10,177 bases of DNA, taken from positions 1 to 10,177 of the forward strand of contig JBFHFS010000096.1 of NCBI GenBank assembly GCA_041583495.1, written 5' to 3'. The notes below the pieces were generated by a model, which did not search any database, was not told the DNA's origin, and saw nothing but the letters and a program-made list of their open reading frames with translations. This document shows positions 1 to 7,365 of the stretch, in pieces. Made by a program: the position numbers and the translations under genes. The stretch comes from JBFHFS01 sp041583495. Lineage in GTDB: Bacteria > Bacteroidota > Bacteroidia > Bacteroidales > Marinilabiliaceae. Numbering within the stretch: the first letter of the stretch is position 1; every line of letters begins with the position of its first letter.

Positions 1-125
1 ATGTCTTTAAATTGAAAGATATCTGGGAGGGTTCAGAATTTATAATGGACAGTTATCATCAGTTCCTTATTCCTGCTAACGGCGTGGTTTTTTTAGAGTT
101 CACGGAAATAACAGACTCAATGTAA
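1..125 (+). CDS. 3' end of upstream gene, probably a GH27/GH36-like alpha-galactosidase (partial)
   Basis: One frame is open from position 3 to a TAA at 123-125 and encodes 40 residues. It reads KDIWEGSEF, then HQFLIPANGVVFLEFTEI. This resembles the closing beta-sandwich of clan GH-D alpha-galactosidases, where a D-L-W-x-G strand is followed by a final strand of the type 'pahGvvllrl' (family knowledge). The other two forward frames meet stops within the first 15 bases, so this is the only credible reading. The catalytic domain lies outside the window, so the family is a guess from the C-terminal motif; another glycoside hydrolase with a similar tail domain is possible. The stop is 57 bp before the next start with no evident terminator, which suggests co-transcription with the carbon-nitrogen hydrolase gene. 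Confidence 0.6.
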   Translation, partial: VFKLKDIWEGSEFIMDSYHQFLIPANGVVFLEFTEITDSM

Positions 126-182
126 ACGTTCACGAAGAGAACAGGGTAGGTAATTAAAACTGAATAATACCGAAACCATTTT

Positions 183-1232
183 ATGAATGGCAATAAAACC
201 AATCGCCGAGGATTTATCAAAAATGCATCTGTAGGAATAGGTATGGCAAGTATCGTTGGTGGGGCCCAAATACTCAACGCATCGGAGAAAACCCAACTTA
301 AGGTAAACTGTTTTCCACGAGAAGTGTGGGTGGCAAGTGTTACATTGGAAGATTTGGAACCTGATACTTATCAGGAAAGTATTGAGCAAATTTTGGATAG
401 GATGGAAGAGCTTGTTCCCTATCAACCGGATATAATATGCATGTCGGAAGTGGCTCCTTTTATGAGATTAAACAAAAGACCGCCTATAGAGGAAGTGGCT
501 GAGGAAGGAATTGGCCCAATCACTAGTCGATTTGCTGCTTTTGCTAAGAAAAACCATTGTTATGTAATTATTCCCCTGTACACAAAGGAAAACGGACTGT
601 ATTACAATGCCTCGGTATTGCTCGATAGAGATGGCAATTATTTGGGTGAATATCGTAAAATATATTTAACAGCTGAAGAAATGGAAAAAGGCCTTACTCC
701 TGGGCCCACAGAACCACCGGTCTTTAAAACGGATTTTGGAATTATTGGCATGCAGATATGCTATGACCTGCAATTTTTTGATGGCTTTAAAAAGTTGGGG
801 GAGAAAGGTGCAGAGATGGTTTTTTGGCCGTCAGCCTATTGCGGTGGAAGGGCAATAAACACGGTTGCCTGGATGAATAGGTTCGTGGTTGTTGCCAGTA
901 CACGGTATGATCCTGCAAAAATATGTGATATCGATGGATCTGATATCGTTTCTTCTGCTAATAGTTCGAGACATTGGATATGCGAACCGATTAATCTTGA
1001 AAAAGTAATGATTAAAAGGTGGCCACATATCCAAAAATTTAACGCAATAATTAAAAAATACGGGAGGAAGATCAAGTTTACAATTCATGAAGAAGAAGAG
1101 TGGGCAGTAGTAGAAAGTCTGTCTTCTGATATTTATGTCGCGGAGGTGCTGAAAGAATTTGACATTGAAGAATTTAGATTCCAAAACCAATTGGCTGAAG
1201 AGATGTATAAATCACACCGGGTTCATCCTTAA
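183..1232 (+). CDS. Tat-exported carbon-nitrogen hydrolase (nitrilase superfamily amidase)
   Basis: This 349-residue protein belongs to the nitrilase superfamily, which cleaves C-N bonds of amides or nitriles through a Glu-Lys-Cys triad. The triad is visible in order: E89 in IICMSEVAP, K159 in GEYRKIYL and C193 in IGMQICYD. K159 and C193 lie in the usual family contexts, and FWPSAYCGG at 214-222 matches the block that follows the catalytic Cys. The N-terminus NRRGFIKNASVGIGMAS is a twin-arginine-type leader, which predicts export, whereas most relatives are cytosolic. The last 80 or so residues are charged and diverge from the core fold. The ATG at 183 is the only start that keeps the leader. 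There is no clear ribosome binding site, as is common in Bacteroidota. The substrate is unknown. Because the neighbours are glycoside hydrolases, an amide group on a glycan is possible (inference). Confidence 0.85.
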   Translation: MNGNKTNRRGFIKNASVGIGMASIVGGAQILNASEKTQLKVNCFPREVWVASVTLEDLEPDTYQESIEQILDRMEELVPYQPDIICMSEVAPFMRLNKRPPIEEVAEEGIGPITSRFAAFAKKNHCYVIIPLYTKENGLYYNASVLLDRDGNYLGEYRKIYLTAEEMEKGLTPGPTEPPVFKTDFGIIGMQICYDLQFFDGFKKLGEKGAEMVFWPSAYCGGRAINTVAWMNRFVVVASTRYDPAKICDIDGSDIVSSANSSRHWICEPINLEKVMIKRWPHIQKFNAIIKKYGRKIKFTIHEEEEWAVVESLSSDIYVAEVLKEFDIEEFRFQNQLAEEMYKSHRVHP

Positions 1233-1424
1233 TTATTACGATTAAGATGAAAACGGGAATAGCACAATCTGAGGTTGAATCTGGCTTTTTCATTACTATA
1301 GGTTGGGCTATTATCAGGGAACACAGTTATCGGTTATTTAAAAGGGGTGTTAAATCAACTTATTAACAATTAAATGAATTATGCTATTAAACTAAATAGT
1401 TTTCCAGTCCTAAAAAGAATATTG

Positions 1425-2903
1425 ATGAAGAAATTAGTTTTTTTAATATTTGTTCCCCTCATTTTCTCTTGTTCTATAAAGCAAAACTTTAAAGCACAAA
1501 AAACCGATCTTGTAACCAAATGGGACACCCTTCGCCCTCTTATTAATCCTGATAAGGGCTGGTATCATCACATGCTCGATAATGGTATTGATAGATATCT
1601 TATTCAGGATGAAAAAGATCTAACAACTTTTGTTGGAATGGATCATCTGTATCTTCGTCTGGCATGGGCTTTCCTTGAACCTGAAGAGGGAAAATACAAC
1701 TGGTCGTATATTGATGAGATAGTGGAGAAATACGTGCCTATGGGGTATAAAATATCATTTCGAATCACCTGTAAAGAAACTGGAGGGGCTCCCGGCAGTG
1801 TTCCTGTCGAAGTAGATGGGATAAGGTATGCAACCCCCTACTGGGTGATAGAAGCTGGGGCATCTGGCATTGATCGTCCCAAGTATGGATCAGCCTCCTG
1901 GACGCCCCACTGGGACGATCCGGTCTATCTTGAAAAACTGGATAATTTTCATGAGGCATTTGCCCAAAAATATGATGGACAACCCTGGGTTCGAAACATC
2001 GATGTGGGAAGTATTGGTGAGTGGGGTGAAGGTCACACCTATTTTTCGACGCGTATTCCTGCAACAAACGAAGAGATTAAGACCCACTTGAATTTATATT
2101 CGAAACATTACAAGAACTCATTATTGGTTGTTTCAGACGATTTGCTCAGATCTGGCAAGTCAGAGGAGGAGATGGAAGAGTTGCTGAATTTTGCCAAAGA
2201 AAAAGGTTATACTTTTCGGGATGATAGTCCAATGGTAGATGTAGAAGATAACCTGGACACCTGGACCGTAAGTCAACCCCAATTTTTTGAAGAGGTTTAT
2301 AAAACCCGGCCCACTATTTTTGAGTTACAGCATTATGCTCAGGTAAAAAAGGATGGACACTGGATTGGTCAAAATGGAGCCAAAATTATTCCAGGACAAA
2401 AAGTGAGTGGTGCCGAAATATTCCGAAATGCAATGAAATTAATACATCCTACTTACATTGGGTTTCATGGTTATTTGGGTGAATGGCTGGAGGATAATCA
2501 CGAATTAACAGAAGAATTACTCAATCTTTGTGGATATTGGTATTTCCCTCAATCTATTAATACAACAAGCTACAATAAAGGTGAATTATCATTTGAAATC
2601 GAATGGCAAAATAAAGGTGTTGCGCCGGCATATTCTGTATATCAACTAAGGGGAAAATTAATTCCTGTGGATAATTCAGATGAAACGATCGAATTTGTCA
2701 TTCAGGATTCAGGAAATAAAGACTGGATGCCAACCCAGAAAACAACTGAAAAATATAAGGCTGCTCTATCTGTAAATCCTAATGGAAATTATCAGTTAGC
2801 TATTCAACTCTTTGACAAAAAATCTGGTGTCCCGGTTGAAATTGGATTAACTACGTCTATTAAAAATAACGATTATTTTGTGATTCAAAATCTTTCTTTT
2901 TGA
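1425..2903 (+). CDS. DUF4832-type TIM-barrel lipoprotein, candidate glycoside hydrolase
   Basis: The frame is open from an ATG at 1374, but the ATG at 1425 is preferred because MKKLVFLIFVPLIFSCS is then a clean lipoprotein signal with Cys16 as the lipidated residue; the product is 492 residues. The N-terminal part looks like a glycosidase barrel: INPDKGWY near the start, then LRLAWAFLEPEEGKYNWSYI, which is a classic barrel-strand block in clan GH-A enzymes. The strand IDVGSIGEWGEGH (E202 in this numbering) and TIFELQH (E300) supply two candidate catalytic Glu residues. The C-terminal portion carries FEIEWQNKGVAPAY, the hallmark 'NKGvAP.y' of the DUF4832 beta-sandwich. The gene is paralogous to the next one downstream, 69 bp away. 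No activity is established for it here; the hydrolase role is inferred from the fold signature and the context. Confidence 0.82.
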   Translation: MKKLVFLIFVPLIFSCSIKQNFKAQKTDLVTKWDTLRPLINPDKGWYHHMLDNGIDRYLIQDEKDLTTFVGMDHLYLRLAWAFLEPEEGKYNWSYIDEIVEKYVPMGYKISFRITCKETGGAPGSVPVEVDGIRYATPYWVIEAGASGIDRPKYGSASWTPHWDDPVYLEKLDNFHEAFAQKYDGQPWVRNIDVGSIGEWGEGHTYFSTRIPATNEEIKTHLNLYSKHYKNSLLVVSDDLLRSGKSEEEMEELLNFAKEKGYTFRDDSPMVDVEDNLDTWTVSQPQFFEEVYKTRPTIFELQHYAQVKKDGHWIGQNGAKIIPGQKVSGAEIFRNAMKLIHPTYIGFHGYLGEWLEDNHELTEELLNLCGYWYFPQSINTTSYNKGELSFEIEWQNKGVAPAYSVYQLRGKLIPVDNSDETIEFVIQDSGNKDWMPTQKTTEKYKAALSVNPNGNYQLAIQLFDKKSGVPVEIGLTTSIKNNDYFVIQNLSF

Positions 2904-2972
2904 ACCATGTATGTAGTAATTTAATTGCAATCAGGAAAAATGGAGGCAAGGTAAAAACTGAAAATTCATGAA

Positions 2973-4409
2973 ATGATAAAAATTAAAAAATTGGCACTGG
3001 TATTTTGTGCTGTTTTATTGTTTGTCACTGATTTGTCTGCGCAAAAATTAATTAGGTCCCGGCCTATCGAGATTGATGATGTTTTGACTAATCCTGGCAT
3101 GGGATTTATGACCTTTCAACGCTTTAATGGCGACAGCTTAAATTCAGGCAATGATTGGACTGAGGGATTTCCAATTGAATATCAGAACTTTGATGGGGAT
3201 TTAACGAATGAAGGTTACCCCGTTACAACCATTGCCTATTTTCGTATTTATTGGAAGTATATTGAAACCCAAGAGGGACAGTATAATTGGAATTTGCTCG
3301 ACCAGGCATTGCATACCGCTAGCAGCCGGGGGCAGACCTTAATGATTAGGATTGCTCCCTATGGGAAATATGGTAAAGAAGATGTTCCCGACTGGTACAG
3401 GGAGATGGTAGACCCCAACCATGAGTGGAAAAGTCCGGTGGCGAAATGGGCTGTTGATCCTGAAGATCGCAGGTATGCCCAATATTTTGGAAGAATGATA
3501 CGAGCGATGGGCGCAAGGTATGATGGTCATCCGGATGTTGAGGGAATCGACCTGGCGATTGTTGGGGCCTGGGGAGAAGGTGCAGGTTCTCCTTTACTTT
3601 CACAAAATACAAGACAGCTGTTGGTTGAAGCATATACCGAATCGTTTACCAAAACGCCCTTAATTGCCCTTTTGATGGATGAAAAAACCAATAAGTATGC
3701 AAATTCTTTTGGGGATATTGGCTGGAGGGTAGATTGTATTGGCGATCTTGATTTTTGGGCTGATGAAGAAAATGGCTTTGCACATATGTACGACTTGTAT
3801 CCGCAGAGAATACATGATTGTGGGGTGAAAGATGCCTGGAAAAGGGCACCATTAAGTTTTGAAATATGTGGAACATTTCTTAGATGGAAAGAGAAACAAG
3901 GGTATAGCCGGCAGGACGTTAAGTATATCTTTAATGAATCTCTAAAATGGCATATCTCCTCGTTTAATGCTAAATCATCGCCTGTGCCTGAAGAATGGGA
4001 AGATTTGGTAGATGACTGGCTTAAGAAGATGGGCTACCGGTTTGTGTTACGCACGATTTCCTATCCCGAATATGTCGCCCCCGGAGAAATGATTCAATAT
4101 CAGTCATGGTGGGAAAACAAGGGGGTGGCGCCCATTTATAAAGATTTTCTTTTAGCATACAGGCTTACAAATCAAATACGAACGGAAGTCTTTATTACGG
4201 ATGCAGATGTTAGATCGTGGTTACCTGGGGATATCATTAATGACGGTGCAATTCCAATTCCCTGGGATATGCCCTGCGGAAATTACCAAATTCAGGTTGG
4301 GATAGTAGACCCTCATACGCACCAACCCAAAGTAAAACTTGCCATTGAGGGGAGAAACAGTGAGGGGTGGTATTCATTTGGCGAAATTGAAATAAAAGAA
4401 AACGAATAA
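2973..4409 (+). CDS. Secreted DUF4832-type protein, paralog of the preceding gene
   Basis: This 478-residue protein begins with a signal peptide, MIKIKKLALVFCAVLLFVT, with likely cleavage at LSA-Q and no lipobox Cys, so it should be soluble in the periplasm or exported. It repeats the plan of its upstream neighbour: LTNPGMGF, then FRIYWKYIETQEGQYNW, then DLAIVGAWGEG (E202) and PLSFEICG (E297), then a C-terminal YQSWWENKGVAPIY block typical of DUF4832. Overall identity is clearly low, so the duplication is old or the two copies were recruited separately. The different anchoring (lipoprotein versus soluble) suggests that the two act at different sites or on different linkages (inference). The start ATG is preceded by an A-rich leader without a properly spaced Shine-Dalgarno sequence; a GGAGG at 2942-2946 lies too far upstream. 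Substrate unknown. Confidence 0.82.
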   Translation: MIKIKKLALVFCAVLLFVTDLSAQKLIRSRPIEIDDVLTNPGMGFMTFQRFNGDSLNSGNDWTEGFPIEYQNFDGDLTNEGYPVTTIAYFRIYWKYIETQEGQYNWNLLDQALHTASSRGQTLMIRIAPYGKYGKEDVPDWYREMVDPNHEWKSPVAKWAVDPEDRRYAQYFGRMIRAMGARYDGHPDVEGIDLAIVGAWGEGAGSPLLSQNTRQLLVEAYTESFTKTPLIALLMDEKTNKYANSFGDIGWRVDCIGDLDFWADEENGFAHMYDLYPQRIHDCGVKDAWKRAPLSFEICGTFLRWKEKQGYSRQDVKYIFNESLKWHISSFNAKSSPVPEEWEDLVDDWLKKMGYRFVLRTISYPEYVAPGEMIQYQSWWENKGVAPIYKDFLLAYRLTNQIRTEVFITDADVRSWLPGDIINDGAIPIPWDMPCGNYQIQVGIVDPHTHQPKVKLAIEGRNSEGWYSFGEIEIKENE

Positions 4410-4528
4410 AAAGTAAAAATAGACTGGTACATTCAATTTATAATTAAACAGCCGAGACAATAGTAAATCCAGGTTTGGTAGACCGGTTCAACTTTGTGGT
4501 AACTTGAAAAAAATGAAGCATGTCCCGG

Positions 4529-4536
4529 TAACTTTG
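4529..4536 (+). promoter_or_regulatory. Possible Bacteroidota -7 promoter element before the GH28 gene
   Basis: TAACTTTG matches the TAnnTTTG -7 consensus of Bacteroidota housekeeping promoters exactly. It lies 45 bases before the GH28 ATG, in a 172-bp gap. The -33 TTTG is poor: only CTTG at 4503-4506 is near the right distance, and a full TTTG at 4493-4496 is too far upstream. It may be a second transcription start within the cluster. Confidence 0.35.
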
Positions 4537-4581
4537 ATATCTATCTTCCGAAACGAAAAATATAAACTGAAAAATTAGGTG

Positions 4582-5976
4582 ATGATGAAAACAGAGTTGT
4601 CAATTATAATGCTGTTGGTTACACTATTCTCAATTTCATGTACTGGAGAGCATTGCTCAATAAAAAGTATCGAAATAAACGTTGAAGCACCTTTTGAGAT
4701 GCCCGATATTCAGGTACCCGATTTTAGCGACTGCAAAAAGTTGTTAATAAGCGATTTTGGCGCAGTGCAGGGAGATATAGAGAAAACTTCGAAGGCGATT
4801 GCGGATGCAATTTTCCAGGCAAATAAAGTTGGTGGTGGAATTGTGGTAATTCCCAAAGGGGAGTGGCTAACAAAGAAAATCCATTTTAAAAGTAATGTCA
4901 ACTTGCATTTAAATGAAGGGGCAATTCTTTTGTTTTCGGATAATCCCGATGACTATTTGCCCGCAGTTTCTTCGACGTGGGAAGGGCTGGAGTGTTACAA
5001 CTATTCACCCTTGATTTACGCTTTTCAATGCCAGAATATAGCTATTACCGGCAAAGGGATGTTAAAAGCGAAGATGGATGTGTGGACCGAATGGTTTGAA
5101 CGTCCGAAAGCCCACATGGAGGCCCTTATCCGCTTATATCATTTTGGGGCAAAGGATGTTCCTGTTAAAGAGCGTCAGATGGTTGGAGACAGTGCTCATT
5201 TGCGACCCCAATTTATTCAGTTTAACCGCTGTGAAAAGATCCTGGTACAGGGCATTTCGATACACGACAGCCCCTTCTGGGTAATCCATCCCTTCCTTTC
5301 GAAAAACATTGTAATTAGGGATGTTAAGGTTAAAGCACATGGACATAATAACGATGGGGTGGATCCCGAAATGAGTCAAAACATTTTAATTGAGAATTGT
5401 GTATTCGATCAGGGGGATGATGCAATTGCTGTAAAATCAGGTAGAAACCAGGATGCATGGCGTTTAAATACCCCGTCGAAAAATATTATTATTCGAAATT
5501 GTACCGTAAAAAACGGTCACCAGCTATTAGCAATTGGGAGCGAATTGTCCGGTGGAGTTGAGAATATTTTTATGGATAATTGTACTGTTACTGAAGAGGC
5601 CAAATCTTCGTTAAACCACCTTGTGTTTATTAAAACCAATGAGCGCAGAGGCGGATATGTCAAGAATATATTTGTGAAAAACATTAAAGCCGAAAAAATA
5701 AAAAGTGGGATACTGGGTATAGAGACAGATGTGTTGTATCAATGGCGACATTTAGTCCCTACCTATGAACGTAAGCTAACTTCTATTGAAAATGTTCTTA
5801 TCGAAAATATCCAGGTGTCCGATGTGCAATTTGTTTCCAAAATAATGGGACAGGCAGAACTTCCTGTTAAAGAGGTGTCTTTAAAAAATGTGACGGTTGG
5901 GAAGGTTTATAATAAAAGGTTTATTCATGAAAATGTTGAAGGTTTTAGTTGGGATGGGCAGAATTTAATGAACTAG
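4582..5976 (+). CDS. GH28 polygalacturonase-like lipoprotein with an altered RIK motif
   Basis: This is a right-handed beta-helix glycosidase of family GH28, which hydrolyses galacturonan or rhamnogalacturonan backbones by inversion. The frame also opens with a GTG at 4579; the ATG at 4582 (464 residues) or the ATG at 4585 is more likely. The leader ends in the lipobox FSISC (Cys20), so surface or periplasmic anchoring is expected. Family blocks appear in order: ISDFGAVQGD near the N-terminus; HNNDGVDPE (D258 and D261, matching NTD plus Asp); QGDDAIAVKSG (D279, D280); GHQLLAIGSE (H313, where most relatives read GHG); and VFIKTN at 348-353, where the usual RIK is FIK. The acidic residues and His are present, so catalysis is plausible, but the residue that normally grips the uronate carboxylate is missing. 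Exact substrate unknown. Confidence 0.9.
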   Translation: MMKTELSIIMLLVTLFSISCTGEHCSIKSIEINVEAPFEMPDIQVPDFSDCKKLLISDFGAVQGDIEKTSKAIADAIFQANKVGGGIVVIPKGEWLTKKIHFKSNVNLHLNEGAILLFSDNPDDYLPAVSSTWEGLECYNYSPLIYAFQCQNIAITGKGMLKAKMDVWTEWFERPKAHMEALIRLYHFGAKDVPVKERQMVGDSAHLRPQFIQFNRCEKILVQGISIHDSPFWVIHPFLSKNIVIRDVKVKAHGHNNDGVDPEMSQNILIENCVFDQGDDAIAVKSGRNQDAWRLNTPSKNIIIRNCTVKNGHQLLAIGSELSGGVENIFMDNCTVTEEAKSSLNHLVFIKTNERRGGYVKNIFVKNIKAEKIKSGILGIETDVLYQWRHLVPTYERKLTSIENVLIENIQVSDVQFVSKIMGQAELPVKEVSLKNVTVGKVYNKRFIHENVEGFSWDGQNLMN

Positions 5977-6246
5977 TGTCCTAATCAATCATTCTCAATA
6001 CACATTTGGGTAGTTTAGTTTTCATAACCTCAACTGGAATGATAAAATTAATTAGGCAAGTAGTGGTTATCGGTAAAAACCAATCATTCGGTTGAAGGGT
6101 CTCTCTGCTGGGATATTTATAAACCATATGCTACAGTGCTGTTGTTTTTTTCTCTTGATTTATAGAGAATGTACTCAGTTGAATGATATAAATAAGAGTC
6201 TTTAAGTCAAGTAAATAGGATTAGTAATATTTTAAAAAATGATTTT
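5977..6246 (+). other. Largest intergenic gap; no gene seen
   Basis: This 270-bp AT-rich stretch between the GH28 and DUF5009 genes has no coding frame of note, no exact TAnnTTTG box and no convincing terminator hairpin. A short inverted repeat, TGGTT with AACCA, occurs at about 6064-6082, and a run of seven T lies near 6144-6150. The size of the gap suggests that the DUF5009-GH31 pair may be a separate transcription unit (inference). Confidence 0.4.
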
Positions 6247-7347
6247 ATGAATACCACAACGAACACGCAATCCAGATTGCTTTCTCTCGATTTTTTCCGG
6301 GGCTTTACCATGTTTTTATTAATTGCAGAATTTACATTTTTATTTTCTTACCTGATTTCGCCACAGCTTGAGGGTACGTTTATTTACACAATTGGCGAAC
6401 AGTTGCATCACCATCCCTGGCATGGGTTGAGATTTTGGGATTTAATACAACCATTTTTTATGTTTATTGTTGGGGTGGCAATGCCTCTCTCATTCTCAAA
6501 AAGAATAAGCAAAGGAGAGAGTTCTAAATCCATCTTAAAACATATCATTACCCGTTCTTTTCTGTTACTAATCCTGGGATGGGGCTTGTATTGCATGCCT
6601 GAAGGAAAAATTGTCTTTTTTTTCCAAAACGTACTGGCTCAACTTTCTGTAACTATTCTTATTGCATTTATGCTAATCAGAAAGCCCGCTTTAACCCAAC
6701 TGCTGGTATCTGTTGGAATTTTAGTTCTAACAGAATTTATATATAGAACCTTTTGGGTTGCAGGCTTTAATCAGCCATTTGTTGCCGACCATAATTTTGG
6801 CGCATGGTTTGACATGCTTATTTCAGGACAACTAGCACCCGGGCATTGGGTTTCGTTTAATGCATTACCTACTTCTGCTCATACCATTTGGGGGGTTATG
6901 GCCGGTCAATTATTGATGAGTAGTAAAACAAATAAAAAGAAGCTTTATACTTTAATCGTTGCCGGGATTGTTGGATTAATCATAGGATATGGACTGGATC
7001 CAATTACACCCATCGTTAAACGAATTGCAACAACATCCTTTGTTTTTGCCAGTGGGGGATGGGCCCTTCTTGCTCTTGCAGCCTCTTACTGGTTAATTGA
7101 TATGATGAAAATTCAAAAAGGGGTGAGATTTTTTGCTGTGGTTGGAATGAACCCTTTGTTTATTTACGTTTTTGCACATGTTGGTGGTGCTGATTTAATA
7201 ACCAATATAATCAGCCCATTTACAACTACCCTTTTTGGATGGACCGGTGAATTAGGTATAGATCTAATTACATCATCATGTGTTGCAATGGCTTTATGGT
7301 ACATCTGCTACTGGATGTATCAGCGAAAACTGTTTATCAAAATTTAA
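6247..7347 (+). CDS. DUF5009 / HGSNAT-like transmembrane acyltransferase
   Basis: This 366-residue polytopic membrane protein begins with RLLSLDFFRGFTMFLLI, the signature opening of the DUF5009/COG4299 group related to human heparan-alpha-glucosaminide N-acetyltransferase (HGSNAT). About ten hydrophobic segments are visible. The block HHPWHGLRFWDLIQPFF (residues 55-71) matches the H-x-x-W-x-G...D...P-F/W-F pattern of HGSNAT, whose His carries the acetyl group across the membrane; H55 is the equivalent here. The mid-protein block with NALPTSAHTIWGVMAGQLL is also typical. The likely role is transfer of an acetyl group from cytosolic acetyl-CoA to a sugar on the periplasmic side, although most bacterial members are uncharacterised. 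The start is an ATG without a visible Shine-Dalgarno sequence. It is 18 bp upstream of the GH31 gene, so the two are almost certainly co-transcribed. Confidence 0.85.
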   Translation: MNTTTNTQSRLLSLDFFRGFTMFLLIAEFTFLFSYLISPQLEGTFIYTIGEQLHHHPWHGLRFWDLIQPFFMFIVGVAMPLSFSKRISKGESSKSILKHIITRSFLLLILGWGLYCMPEGKIVFFFQNVLAQLSVTILIAFMLIRKPALTQLLVSVGILVLTEFIYRTFWVAGFNQPFVADHNFGAWFDMLISGQLAPGHWVSFNALPTSAHTIWGVMAGQLLMSSKTNKKKLYTLIVAGIVGLIIGYGLDPITPIVKRIATTSFVFASGGWALLALAASYWLIDMMKIQKGVRFFAVVGMNPLFIYVFAHVGGADLITNIISPFTTTLFGWTGELGIDLITSSCVAMALWYICYWMYQRKLFIKI

Positions 7348-7365
7348 TATTTTAACATAAAAAGC

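Noticed and set aside
831..1190. Minus-strand ORFs opposite the amidase gene
   Set aside because: They are Cys/Phe/Tyr-rich frame shadows with no family motifs, lying wholly within a well-supported + strand gene.
1247..1366. A 39-codon + strand ORF (MKTGIAQSEV...) in the gap between the amidase and the first DUF4832 gene
   Set aside because: No recognisable motif, no ribosome binding site, and a length expected by chance in a 192-bp spacer; not listed as a gene.
1397..1404. TAGTTTTC as a -7 promoter box just before the 1425 start (a similar string also occurs at 6016-6023)
   Set aside because: The final G of TAnnTTTG is missing and no TTTG lies at the proper upstream distance in either place.
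1374..1424. Start of the first DUF4832 gene at the upstream ATG (17 extra residues)
   Set aside because: It would bury the lipoprotein signal behind an atypical N-terminal extension; the ATG at 1425 gives a standard lipobox leader.
6064..6082. TGGTT/AACCA inverted repeat as a terminator after GH28
   Set aside because: Only five base pairs with a nine-base loop and no adjacent T-run.
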